From positions 1 through 43,210 of the forward strand of contig JANYCN010000040.1 in the NCBI GenBank assembly GCA_025360225.1: DNA of 43,210 nt. The letters are read 5' to 3'. Source of the stretch: Actinomycetes bacterium. Its GTDB lineage: Bacteria; Actinomycetota; Thermoleophilia; Gaiellales; F1-60-MAGs149. Below are positions 17,342 to 24,555 of the stretch, one piece after another. The stretch's first letter is position 1, and each line of letters begins with the position of its first letter. The notes under the pieces were generated by a model, which saw only the letters and a program-made list of their open reading frames with translations, ran no database searches and was not told the origin of the DNA. A program made the position numbers and the translations under genes.

Positions 17342-18463
17342 CTAGCGCACCTTCACGGAGCGGCTCGTGGCGACGGTCGTCCCCGCGCTGTTCGACGCGG
17401 CGGCGCGGCAGGCGAGCGCCTTGCCGCGATCGGCGCGGGTGACCTTGTGGGTCGCCGAGGTGGCGCGCGCGATCCGCGTCCCGTCGCCTGGCGCAAGCGG
17501 CGAGCTGACCGCTGCGATCCCCGGCGCCACGATCGTCGGACGGGCCAGCGGAGCGACCGTCACGGCCGGCGAGGCGACGACCAGCGACGCGCCCGTGATG
17601 TCGACATGTGTGACGGTACAGGAGACGCTCGCGCCGGCCAGCGTCGGAAGGACCGCGAGCCAGACGGAGCTCGCGCCGGCCACGGCGTGGCCAGCGAGGC
17701 TCCAGCGCGTCGAGGCGCTCGGGTACGGGCCGGCCAGCATCGGCCGGACACAGAGGAGCGTCGAGCCCACGGGCAGCCCGGGTGGGCCGGCGAGCGACGC
17801 CGTCGCCGAGTGGTCGACGAGTGCGAGGGGAGGGGCAGCACCGATCGACACCGCCGGCGTGGCGACCTCGGGGGAGGACGTCCCCTGGGCCCTCACCGCG
17901 CACGCGATCGTGTGGCCGGGATCGCTGCCGAGCACGGTGTAGGTGAGGCCCTGCGCGACCGCGCGGCCGATGGTGACGCCGTCCCGGAGCCAGCGGATCG
18001 AGAGCGGCGCGCGCGGCCCGTCCCACGTGCCGGGGTTGCAGGTGAGCACGCGCTGCGGCTGCGGGTTGGGCGCCAGCAGCGACGGGACGACCGTCGGGAT
18101 CGGCGACCCCGCGGGCACGACCGTCACGGGCGGCGAGGAGCTGGTGCCGATGGAGCCGAGGTCGCCGATCGCCCACATCAGGCAGTGGATCGCGTGGCCG
18201 ACGTCGCCGGACGCGACCACGTACGTCTCCGCCGAGCCGACCGACGAGCCGTCGTCGGGGTACCAGCCGCGGACCACGGCGCCGTACGTCGCACCGCTCC
18301 ACGTCGCCCCCGCACACGCGAGCTGCATGTCCGGCCGGACGAGGGCGCGAGCGGCGGTCGGGTCGTTGACATCGGCGACGAACGGGGGCGTGAGGTTGGT
18401 CGGAGAGGCGACCGCCGCACATGGCGCGAGGGGCGCGAGCGCCGCGAGCGTTCCCCCGATCAC
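17342..18463 (-). CDS. Short Ig-like repeat paralog, frame restarted at GTG after a 20-bp duplication
   Basis: 373 aa if started at GTG 18463. It is a paralog of the next gene: both share GRVIGG/RVIGG-type signal peptides and repeats 1-3 align closely (for example IRWLRDGVTIGRAVAQGLTY against IRWLRDGVDVGRAVAQGRTY). The fourth repeat is a chimera: it begins like repeat 4 of the long paralog (SSPLAPGDGT) and jumps to the end of repeat 12 (RIARATSATHKVTRADRGKA), consistent with an in-frame loss of about eight repeats near 17477-17485. The original start appears to be ATG 18495 with an AGGGG sequence upstream, but a 20-bp tandem duplication throws that frame into a stop after 11 codons. The GTG overlapping that stop restores the frame, but gives a signal peptide lacking its basic residues. 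It may be expressed by restart, or be decaying. Confidence 0.7.
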   Translation of the reverse strand: MIGGTLAALAPLAPCAAVASPTNLTPPFVADVNDPTAARALVRPDMQLACAGATWSGATYGAVVRGWYPDDGSSVGSAETYVVASGDVGHAIHCLMWAIGDLGSIGTSSSPPVTVVPAGSPIPTVVPSLLAPNPQPQRVLTCNPGTWDGPRAPLSIRWLRDGVTIGRAVAQGLTYTVLGSDPGHTIACAVRAQGTSSPEVATPAVSIGAAPPLALVDHSATASLAGPPGLPVGSTLLCVRPMLAGPYPSASTRWSLAGHAVAGASSVWLAVLPTLAGASVSCTVTHVDITGASLVVASPAVTVAPLARPTIVAPGIAAVSSPLAPGDGTRIARATSATHKVTRADRGKALACRAAASNSAGTTVATSRSVKVR

Positions 18464-18483
18464 GCGAGCGTTCCCCCGATTAC
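18444..18483. repeat. 20-bp tandem duplication inside the signal-peptide region
   Basis: Two head-to-tail copies of a 20-bp unit (18444-18463 and 18464-18483) differ at one base, and a 7-bp partial copy follows (18484-18490). As 20 is not a multiple of three, the duplication shifts the frame between the ATG at 18495 and the body of the short Ig-repeat gene. Confidence 0.9.
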
Positions 18484-18495
18484 GCGAGCGATCAT
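18460..18495 (-). other. Truncated leader reading frame MIARVIGGTLA-stop
   Basis: Reading from ATG 18495 (AGGGG 6-7 nt upstream, 9 nt after the previous stop) gives 11 codons encoding MIARVIGGTLA and then TGA. These residues match the signal peptide of the long paralog. The TGA overlaps the GTG at 18463 (GTGA), so terminating ribosomes could restart in the long frame, which begins V-I-G-G-T-L-A-A. It may be a by-product of the duplication or a functional coupling leader. Confidence 0.7.
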
Positions 18496-18504
18496 CGACG
18501 ACCC

Positions 18505-19008
18505 CTACGACTTGCGCTTCGCGGGCTTTCCCAAGTCGACCCACTCCGCCGGCACCGGCTCGGTCGGCGGGCCCTGGTAGCGCGCACCGGCAAGGAAGCT
18601 GCGCACGATCTTGCCGCGACCATCGTAGGTCGTCACAACGAATCCCGGATGCGTCTCGCTCTCCCCCACGGCCTTCGCCAACGAGTCGGCCTCGGTCGCC
18701 CCCGTCGCCACGACCCGGCCCGAGCGGGCGACGCACCAGCGGTTCGGCGCGGCCGACGGCTTCGGCGCTACCTTCGTAACGCCGGCGCCGGCGACGGAGC
18801 GCGTCGCGGCGGCCGCGCGTGGCGTCCTCGGCCCCTGCACCGCAACGCCAAGGCGGAAGCGGGCGATCACGTCGCGATCGTCGCGCACCTCGATCTCGCC
18901 GCTCGCCGTCTCGCTCAGCTTCTTCGCGTACGCCATCACACGGTCGCGGGAGCCGGAAAAGCCGACCGACGACGAGCCGGTCGCAAGGGTGTAACGGTCA
19001 GACATCAT
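18505..19008 (-). CDS. Small protein with two DUF2188-like modules
   Basis: 167 aa. Two similar halves of about 55 residues are joined by an Ala/Pro-rich linker: RYTLATGSSSVGFSGSRDRV ... FRLGVAVQGP (residues 5-60) and RWCVARSGRVVATGATEADS ... FLAGARYQGP (about 95-150). Each resembles the small alpha/beta DUF2188 fold (strand, turn, strand, helix rich in Ala/Lys, strand with a GRGKI-like end), whose function is unknown. There is no signal peptide. ATG 19008 is supported by TACCCT exactly 7 nt upstream. It is the first gene of the operon with the Ig-repeat proteins and the M20 hydrolase. The DUF2188 link is by pattern only. Confidence 0.65.
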   Translation of the reverse strand: MMSDRYTLATGSSSVGFSGSRDRVMAYAKKLSETASGEIEVRDDRDVIARFRLGVAVQGPRTPRAAAATRSVAGAGVTKVAPKPSAAPNRWCVARSGRVVATGATEADSLAKAVGESETHPGFVVTTYDGRGKIVRSFLAGARYQGPPTEPVPAEWVDLGKPAKRKS

Positions 19009-19015
19009 CTATCGC

Positions 19016-19021
19016 AGGGTA
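19016..19021 (-). promoter_or_regulatory. -10 box TACCCT of a leaderless promoter
   Basis: TACCCT on the minus strand lies 7 nt before ATG 19008 and would drive the operon of the duplicated-domain protein, both Ig-repeat proteins and the M20 hydrolase. Confidence 0.6.
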
Positions 19022-19040
19022 GCCGCACCCGAGGACGTCC

Positions 19041-19075
19041 GATGGGCCCGGCGGCGTTGTGCCACCGGGCCCATC
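19041..19075 (-). terminator. Hairpin terminator downstream of the two-module secreted protein
   Basis: Perfect 11-bp stem GATGGGCCCGG / CCGGGCCCATC with a 13-nt loop, 27 bp after the stop of the 19103-19846 gene and before the next promoter. No T-run follows, as is common for terminators in high-GC actinobacteria. Confidence 0.7.
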
Positions 19076-19102
19076 GGCTCGAGCGCCAGCGTTCTCCGAG
19101 AA

Positions 19103-19846
19103 CTAGCCGACGACCGAGATCGGAGCCGGCTCACGGTCGACGACGAGCGCCGCCGGGACGGCGAGCACCTGGGCCAGCGTGCTAGTGCCCGCGATGCGGA
19201 TGCGGATCGTGACCTCGTCGCCCGCCTTGATGTCGGCGAACTGGATCACCGAGCTCTTCTTGTTGTTCCAACGCACCAGCTTCGAGTGGACGTCCGTGAC
19301 GAACGTCTCATCCTGCGACGCGCCGAGCATCAGCTTCAGCGCGCGATAGTTGCCGTCCGTCACGTGGAGCGCGATCGCGCCGTTCGCGCCCGGCGTCGCC
19401 TTGCCGCGGAAGACGAACACCGCGCCGGACTGCCTGCCAGCCGAGTCGACGACCTTCGTCGCCGCGATCGCAGCAAGATCGGCCCACTTCGAGCCCTGCG
19501 GCGCCTTGATCGTGACCGTCACCGGGTCGGTCGCCTTCAGCGCGTCGCTCGCAACGGACACCATCTTGCCGGCGACAACGCCGCGGTACGCCGTGCCCGA
19601 GCCGACCTTCACGACGAGCGGCTGCACCACGCCGATGATCGCCTTCAACGCCGGGCCGTTGCCGCCAGTCGTCTGGAGCGTCAACGACATCGCGTTCGGA
19701 CCAGCGTCAGACGCGAGCGTGCCGCTCAGCTCGAACGACACGGTCTTCGCCGCGCGATGCGTCGCCGCATCGGCAACCGCTGCGATCGTGAGCGCCGCGC
19801 CAACCGCCGCGACCGTGACACCTACATGCTTGCGAATCGAGAACAC
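19103..19846 (-). CDS. Secreted two-module protein of unknown function
   Basis: 247 aa from GTG 19846, chosen because a strong GGAGG sits 5 nt upstream and a clear signal peptide follows (SIRKHVGVTVAAVGAALTIA, cleavage near ADA-AT). The mature protein has two similar modules of about 90 residues: one from VSFELSGTLASDAG to ATKVVD, the other from FVFRGKATPGANG to AALVVD. Both contain a central Leu-rich stretch (ALKAIIG / ALKLMLG) and a VTVTIKA / VTIRIRI strand. An internal duplication of a beta-rich domain is likely. No catalytic motif or known family. Transcribed alone, ending at a strong hairpin. Confidence 0.75.
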   Translation of the reverse strand: MFSIRKHVGVTVAAVGAALTIAAVADAATHRAAKTVSFELSGTLASDAGPNAMSLTLQTTGGNGPALKAIIGVVQPLVVKVGSGTAYRGVVAGKMVSVASDALKATDPVTVTIKAPQGSKWADLAAIAATKVVDSAGRQSGAVFVFRGKATPGANGAIALHVTDGNYRALKLMLGASQDETFVTDVHSKLVRWNNKKSSVIQFADIKAGDEVTIRIRIAGTSTLAQVLAVPAALVVDREPAPISVVG

Positions 19847-19982
19847 GAGCTCCTCCAGGAGGTGAGCGGGACGCCCTACTGCGCCCAGACCGAACGCTAC
19901 GAGGCGGTCGTGAGCGAACTCCGACCCCCGTGTGAACGTTTTGTTTGGGGTCCGTGCGGGGTTCGTGTGCTGTGGGCGCGGT

Positions 19983-20033
19983 GTAGCGCGGGACCCGGCG
20001 CGACAACGCGCGCGATGCGCGCGGGTCCGCGCG
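19983..20033 (+). repeat. REP-like imperfect hairpin with 5' GTAG, upstream of the RAYT gene
   Basis: GTAG (19983-19986) is followed directly by CGCGGGACCC (19987-19996), a 26-nt spacer containing GCGCGCGATGCGCGC, and the returning arm GGGTCC-G-CGCG (20023-20033) with one bulged G. E. coli REP elements recognised by TnpA-REP have a GTAG tetranucleotide at the foot of an imperfect hairpin. The position 35 bp before a RAYT gene fits, but only one copy is in the window. Confidence 0.45.
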
Positions 20034-20067
20034 CCCGGCTCGCAGCGCCGCACGCGATCGTTCGGGC

Positions 20068-20772
20068 ATGGGACGCCCCCTCCGCGTCGAGCGCGCACCG
20101 TACGTCTACCACGTCACGACCCGAGGAAACTCGGGCGATCGCCTCTACGTCGACTCGAGCGACTACGAGCGCTGGCTGACGATCTTCGGTGACGTCGCCG
20201 AGCTGCTCGGCTGGCGCGCTCACGCCTACTGCCTGATGCCGAACCACTCCCACCTGCTCGTGAACGCGCCCGCGGGGACGCTCGCAGCCGGCATGCACCG
20301 CCTCAGCTGGCGATACGCCCTCGAGACGAACCGGCGATACGACCGCTCGGACCACCTGCATGGTCGCCGGTACTGGGCCTCATGCGTCGACTCGAAGGAG
20401 TACCACCGCCGCGCCGGGCTGTACATCCACCGCAACCCCCGGTCGAGCGGGATGGTGCAGCACCCGATCTCCTACCGGTGGAGCAGCCTGCCCGCCGTCG
20501 CGGGCCGCGCCCCCCGGCCGTGGTGGCTCGACGAGACCGCCATCCTCTCGCCGTTCGCCCGCGCCGAAACGCCCGGGACGACCTACCTCCAGGTCGTCAA
20601 CCGCGCCGACACACCTCCCGATCGGCGGGCGGTGCTCCTCGCAACGCTCCTCTCCCGCGGGACGGCGGGGATCCGGGAAGCGCTCGACGCGGACTTCACC
20701 ATCAGCGATATCGCCGGCGCCCTCGGGATCCACCGAACCACCGTCCACCGCCGGTTACGGGAGACCCTGTAA
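20068..20772 (+). CDS. REP-associated tyrosine transposase (RAYT, Y1/HUH family)
   Basis: 234 aa. The Y1 transposase domain (about residues 8-130) has the HUH motif MPNHSHLLV (His60, His62) and the YIHRNP segment with the candidate nucleophile Tyr119, as in IS200/IS605-type and TnpA-REP enzymes that nick single-stranded DNA. The C-terminus carries a helix-turn-helix (FTISDIAGALGIHRTTVHRR, about residues 207-226), a common RAYT addition. RAYTs are usually domesticated single genes that mobilise or maintain REP palindromes rather than full insertion sequences. No IS ends are seen, and a REP-like hairpin lies just upstream. The gene appears intact. Convergent with the ABC permease gene, 4 nt apart. 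Confidence 0.88.
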   Translation: MGRPLRVERAPYVYHVTTRGNSGDRLYVDSSDYERWLTIFGDVAELLGWRAHAYCLMPNHSHLLVNAPAGTLAAGMHRLSWRYALETNRRYDRSDHLHGRRYWASCVDSKEYHRRAGLYIHRNPRSSGMVQHPISYRWSSLPAVAGRAPRPWWLDETAILSPFARAETPGTTYLQVVNRADTPPDRRAVLLATLLSRGTAGIREALDADFTISDIAGALGIHRTTVHRRLRETL

Positions 20773-20776
20773 GGGC

Positions 20777-21958
20777 CTACACGGCCCGCAAGGCCTCGGT
20801 CGGTGCAAGACGCGCGGCGCGCACCGCCGGGTAGAGACCCGCGATCGCGCCGACGAGGATCGACGCGCCGACGCCCGCCCCGACAGCGGTGAGCGGCACG
20901 ACGACCTGCTCGTGCTGGCTCGAGGCGTAGATCGCCGTGACGATGCCGCCAAGCGCCACCCCCGCGACACCACCGAGACCCGCGAGGACGAGCGCCTCCG
21001 TGAGGAACTGGCGGCGGATGTGGGGACGCGTCGCGCCGAGCGCGCGACGAAGACCGATCTCCGATCGGCGCTCGAGGACGCTGATCACCATCACGTTCGC
21101 GATCCCGACGCCACCGACCAGCAGGGCGACGGCGCCAAGCCCGAGGAGGAGAGACGTGAACGTCGCCTTCGCCGCGGCGCGCGCCGCGAGGGCGTCGGAC
21201 GGGCGGCTGACGTTGACCTCCTCCGGGTGCGCCGGGTTCACGCTCGGCGCGAGCACCGACTCGACCTGGTCAACGTAGTCGGTGTTCGCCCGCACGTAGA
21301 TCGTCGTCGGCGAACCGTCCTGGGCGAAGGCCGACGCCGCCTCGGGGTAGCCGATCAGCGCCGACCGGTCGATGTCCGGCGCCAACGGAAGCGTGTTCAG
21401 GATACCGACGACGCGGAACACCTGACCGCCAAGAAACACTGCGCTGTCGGGTCCGACTGACCCGATCCCGAGCCGCTGCGCAGCGATCGCGCCCAGCACC
21501 GCGACAGGGTAGTGCGACGTCGCGTCGTTCAAGAACACGCCGGAGACGAGCGAGCCAGCGAGCGGCGTCAGAAGGTCGGGCCTCGCAGCCTTCACGGAGA
21601 TCCCACCGGTCTCGCCAACATCGATGTACCGCGACCGACGCACCGTCGCCGACACGCCGGCAACGGAGCTCACCTGTTCGACAGGGTTGATACGGGCCGC
21701 GAGCTTCTCGGATCCCGGCGGCAGCTCGGCGTTCCCGCCGCCGAAGTTCTGCCCGGCCTGCACCTGCAAGAGGTTCGTGCCGAGCGCGTCGAGCTGCGCG
21801 AGCAGACCAGCCTGGCTCGAGCTCGAGATGCCAAGCACGGCCACCATCGAGGCGATGCCGATCGCGATGCCGAGCGCGGACAGCGCAGCGCGCACGCGCC
21901 TCGTCCGCAGCCCGAAGGAGCCGACGCGCAACAGGTCAGCCGCAAGCAGCCGGCTCAT
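20777..21958 (-). CDS. MacB-type ABC transporter permease
   Basis: 393 aa. The layout is that of MacB/FtsX permeases: one N-terminal membrane helix ([20 protein letters not shown]), a large extracytoplasmic MacB periplasmic-core domain (about residues 50-265), then three C-terminal helices ([20 protein letters not shown], the [20 protein letters not shown] segment and [20 protein letters not shown]). [18 protein letters not shown] is the typical coupling-loop region. MacB systems work by mechanotransmission and export peptides, lipids or toxins. It overlaps the ATPase gene by 4 nt (ATGA). It forms an exporter with the ATPase, adaptor and lipoprotein upstream; the substrate is unknown. Confidence 0.92.
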   Translation of the reverse strand: MSRLLAADLLRVGSFGLRTRRVRAALSALGIAIGIASMVAVLGISSSSQAGLLAQLDALGTNLLQVQAGQNFGGGNAELPPGSEKLAARINPVEQVSSVAGVSATVRRSRYIDVGETGGISVKAARPDLLTPLAGSLVSGVFLNDATSHYPVAVLGAIAAQRLGIGSVGPDSAVFLGGQVFRVVGILNTLPLAPDIDRSALIGYPEAASAFAQDGSPTTIYVRANTDYVDQVESVLAPSVNPAHPEEVNVSRPSDALAARAAAKATFTSLLLGLGAVALLVGGVGIANVMVISVLERRSEIGLRRALGATRPHIRRQFLTEALVLAGLGGVAGVALGGIVTAIYASSQHEQVVVPLTAVGAGVGASILVGAIAGLYPAVRAARLAPTEALRAV

Positions 21959-22626
21959 GCCGCGGTATCCGATTCGACGCGGCCGTCACGCATCGTGATC
22001 TGACGCCGCGCGACGGCGGCGACGTCATGGTCGTGGGTGATGACGACGACCGTCGTCCCCTCGGCGTTGATCTCCTCGAGCAGCGCCATCACCTCGCGAC
22101 CGGTCGCGGTATCGAGGTTGCCGGTCGGCTCGTCGGCAAGCAGGATCGCCGGTCGAGCGAGCAGCGCACGGGCGATCGCCACCCGCTGGCGCTCGCCACC
22201 CGACAGCTTCGACGGCGGGTGATGCAAGCGGTGCCCCATGCCGACGCGGCGCAGCGCGCGCACCGCGAGGCGACGGCGATCACGCAGCGCCACGCCCGCA
22301 TAGAGGAGCCCGTCGGCGACGTTATCAAGCGCCGACGCACCGTCAAGCAGGTGGAACTGCTGGAAGACGAAGCCGATCCCCCGCGACCGCAAGCCCGAGA
22401 GGGCGCTGTCGGAGAGCTCGGCGATGTCGACGCCGTCGATCGTGAGCGTGCCGGTGCTGGGCCGGTCGAGCGTCCCCATCAGGTGCAGGAGCGTCGACTT
22501 CCCCGACCCGGACGGCCCGACGATCGCGACGAACTCACCACGCTCGAACGTGAGGTTGACGTCGCGCAGCACCGTGAGCGGCCCCGGATACGTCTTCGAC
22601 ACACCCTCGATCGTCATCGCGGTCAT
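21955..22626 (-). CDS. ABC transporter ATPase (MacB/LolD type)
   Basis: 223 aa, normal for LolD/FtsE-like ATPases. Walker A is GPSGSGKST (about residues 37-45), the Q-loop FVFQQFHLL, the signature [15 protein letters not shown], Walker [13 protein letters not shown], and the H-loop VITHDHD. All residues needed for ATP hydrolysis are present. It powers the adjacent permease and overlaps it by 4 nt; it likewise overlaps the adaptor gene by 4 nt, so the three products are probably made in fixed ratio. Confidence 0.95.
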   Translation of the reverse strand: MTAMTIEGVSKTYPGPLTVLRDVNLTFERGEFVAIVGPSGSGKSTLLHLMGTLDRPSTGTLTIDGVDIAELSDSALSGLRSRGIGFVFQQFHLLDGASALDNVADGLLYAGVALRDRRRLAVRALRRVGMGHRLHHPPSKLSGGERQRVAIARALLARPAILLADEPTGNLDTATGREVMALLEEINAEGTTVVVITHDHDVAAVARRQITMRDGRVESDTAA

Positions 22627-23846
22627 GCCGGAACGAGCACCTTCGCGCCGGCCGCAACGGCGTCTGCCGGCTGGGGCGTGACCTGCACGTAGCCGCCGGC
22701 GGCGAACATGCCAGCGGTGACACGGACGAGGTGCGTCCGGGCACCCCCGTCGGATACCTCGACGGCGAACGAGCCGTCTGCGAGCGTCAGCAACGCGTTC
22801 GTCGGCACGGACAGCACGTGCGCGACGCTCTGCGTGACGAAGGAGAGCGTGATCGGCGCCGTCGCGAGTCCCTTCAGGCTTGCGACGGCGGGCACGGCAA
22901 CGGTGACCGTGACGGTGCTGCTCGCCGTGGAGGACGACGACCCCTGCTGGTTCTGGCTACCGCCCTGACCGGAGCCGGAGCTCGAGCTGGAACTGGACGT
23001 CGCCGCCGCCGTTCCGACAGCAGTGACGGTCGCCTTAACGGTGATGCCAGACGGAAGCGAGGCGTCGACCTTCTCACCGACGTTCACCGTCGCGGCGTCC
23101 GAGGTCGACAGCGACACCGTCGCGATGCGCTGCGTGTCGGTGACGGTGACGATGCTCGCGCTCGCAGCATCGCCGACGGTTGCCGACGAGGCGATCCGCA
23201 CCTTGCCAGGCGAGTACACGACGCGGCCGATCGTGATCGTGCCGTCCTGCGTCAGACCCCAGTGCGCCTCGAAGGCGTTCACCGCCGTCGTCGTGTTTGC
23301 ATCCCACGTGGAGTCGACGGACATGCCAGACGGCGCGAAGCCGAGCGCCTTCAGGTTGCGCTCGAGCTCCAACACGTCAGGTCCAGCGGTGACACCCGCC
23401 TTCAGCGCGCGGTACATCGGAAAGGAGCCGTACAGGAGCACCGTCGGCACCTCGTTCACCGCAAACAGCCGACGTCCGCGTGTGATGATCGTCCCGACCG
23501 CCGCGACGCGCGTCACGACGCTCGCGGTCGCTGTCGACCCCGTACCGCCGGCGCTCGCCGAGCCAGAGCCAGAGGTCGCGGTCGATCCGAACGAGCGGCT
23601 GTCGCCGAACCCGATCGTCCCGTCGTAGGAGGCCGTCTCGACGAGGTCGCGGGTCGCGACGTCCGCGAGCGCGAACGTCCGTTTCACCGTTGCCGCGCCG
23701 GTCGCGCTGCTCGAGGCCTTGTGCGTCGCGAGGTACGTCGCCACGACCGCGGCACCGACCAGGACGATCACGCCGAGGGCAGGCAGGAGCCTTCCTCGAC
23801 GCGGCAGGTCGAACGCCTCGTCGAGCTGTTCCACCGATGTCGTCAT
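22623..23846 (-). CDS. HlyD-like efflux adaptor with peptidoglycan-binding domain
   Basis: 407 aa from ATG 23846, 2 nt after the lipoprotein gene. One N-terminal membrane anchor ([20 protein letters not shown]) precedes a beta-barrel/lipoyl-like region. A PG_binding_1 module ([20 protein letters not shown] to GLTQDGTI, about residues 160-205) is inserted, as in other actinobacterial adaptors of this kind. A Ser/Gly/Gln-rich linker at about 290-325 precedes a final barrel ([20 protein letters not shown]). It probably links the MacB-type pump to the cell wall, in place of the outer-membrane channel contact of Gram-negative systems. An Arg-Trp-rich upstream extension of the frame is an out-of-frame shadow of the lipoprotein's GGF repeats. 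Confidence 0.88.
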   Translation of the reverse strand: MTTSVEQLDEAFDLPRRGRLLPALGVIVLVGAAVVATYLATHKASSSATGAATVKRTFALADVATRDLVETASYDGTIGFGDSRSFGSTATSGSGSASAGGTGSTATASVVTRVAAVGTIITRGRRLFAVNEVPTVLLYGSFPMYRALKAGVTAGPDVLELERNLKALGFAPSGMSVDSTWDANTTTAVNAFEAHWGLTQDGTITIGRVVYSPGKVRIASSATVGDAASASIVTVTDTQRIATVSLSTSDAATVNVGEKVDASLPSGITVKATVTAVGTAAATSSSSSSSGSGQGGSQNQQGSSSSTASSTVTVTVAVPAVASLKGLATAPITLSFVTQSVAHVLSVPTNALLTLADGSFAVEVSDGGARTHLVRVTAGMFAAGGYVQVTPQPADAVAAGAKVLVPA

Positions 23847-23848
23847 CG

Positions 23849-24547
23849 TCAGCCCGGCCCGCCGAAGCCGCCACCGAAGCCGCCACCGAAGCCGCCACCG
23901 GAGCCCGGCGGGCGAGCGGCAGCGAGGATCGACTGGCACGCGGTGCGTGCGGACTTGAACTTCGGGTCGTCACGGTTGATGCCGCCGAACGGCCCGCCAC
24001 GGTCACCGCCAGGCTGACCAGGCGCCGCGGCGCCCGGGGCGGGAGGCGCACCGAAGGTCGGATCAGGCATGTTGAAGCCGTGGGCGCGAACGCACTTCGC
24101 GAACGCGAGCAGCGCGTCCTGCTGCTTCTGGCGGTCGGCCGGTGAGAACTGCGGACGTGCCTGCCGGAACAACGGCTGGCACGCGGTGATGGCCTTCGCG
24201 GTCAGCGGGTCCTGCCGGTCGAGCCCACGCAGGCCCTGCAGGCGGACGCCGCCGTTCGCGTCGACCGTCGGATCGGGGAACGACTTGATGCCGTTGTCAC
24301 GCATGCACTGCGCGGCCTTGAGGAGGATCGCCTCGCGCTCGGCGGCCGTCTTCGGTGCAGCAGCCGAGGTCGTCGAGCCACCGACCAGCGAGGGCGAGCC
24401 ACCCGTCGAGGAGCCGGCCGTAGCGATCGCGGCGACGCCGGGGGTGCCAGCTGACGACCCGCCACAGCCAGCTAGCACGGGAATGGTGAGAGCGACGAGG
24501 CCGGCGGCGGCCCTGCGGCTGATCTGTGGGGAGATGTTCACACCCAC
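23849..24547 (-). CDS. Lipoprotein with duplicated Cys-x-R-x-x-G motif and GGF tail
   Basis: 232 aa from GTG 24547. The signal peptide ends in the lipobox LAGC (Cys28). Two related motifs, CMRDNGIKSFPDPT and CVRAHGFNMPDPTF, each pair with a later cysteine (TACQPLF and TACQSIL), indicating two copies of a small disulphide-bonded unit. The C-terminus is Gly-rich with GGGF repeats encoded by 12-bp direct repeats. Proteins of this pattern often stand beside MacB-type pumps with PG-binding adaptors in actinobacteria; a substrate-binding or assembly role is inferred. It lies 8 nt after the GT2 gene and 2 nt before the adaptor gene. A GTG at 24541 is an alternative start. Confidence 0.8.
   Translation of the reverse strand: MGVNISPQISRRAAAGLVALTIPVLAGCGGSSAGTPGVAAIATAGSSTGGSPSLVGGSTTSAAAPKTAAEREAILLKAAQCMRDNGIKSFPDPTVDANGGVRLQGLRGLDRQDPLTAKAITACQPLFRQARPQFSPADRQKQQDALLAFAKCVRAHGFNMPDPTFGAPPAPGAAAPGQPGGDRGGPFGGINRDDPKFKSARTACQSILAAARPPGSGGGFGGGFGGGFGGPG
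23861..23901. repeat. 12-bp tandem repeats coding for the GGGF tail
   Basis: About three and a half copies of a 12-bp unit (GCCGCCACCGAA on the plus strand) encode successive G-F-G-G units at the lipoprotein C-terminus. Slippage would change the tail length in frame. Confidence 0.85.
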
Positions 24548-24555
24548 AGGATGCG

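Noticed and set aside
18430-18490. Tandem 20-bp units considered as a CRISPR or origin iteron array
   Set aside because: Only two full copies and a fragment, no spacers, and they lie within coding sequence; a simple slippage duplication explains them.
20773-20787. GGGCC-TACAC-GGCCC hairpin between the RAYT and permease genes as a terminator
   Set aside because: The stem is only 5 bp, lies partly inside the permease coding end, and has no T-run; too weak to call.
23847-23939. Arg-Trp repeat N-terminus of the efflux adaptor frame
   Set aside because: It is the out-of-frame reading of the lipoprotein's GGGF-coding repeats; ATG 23846 gives a normal anchor.
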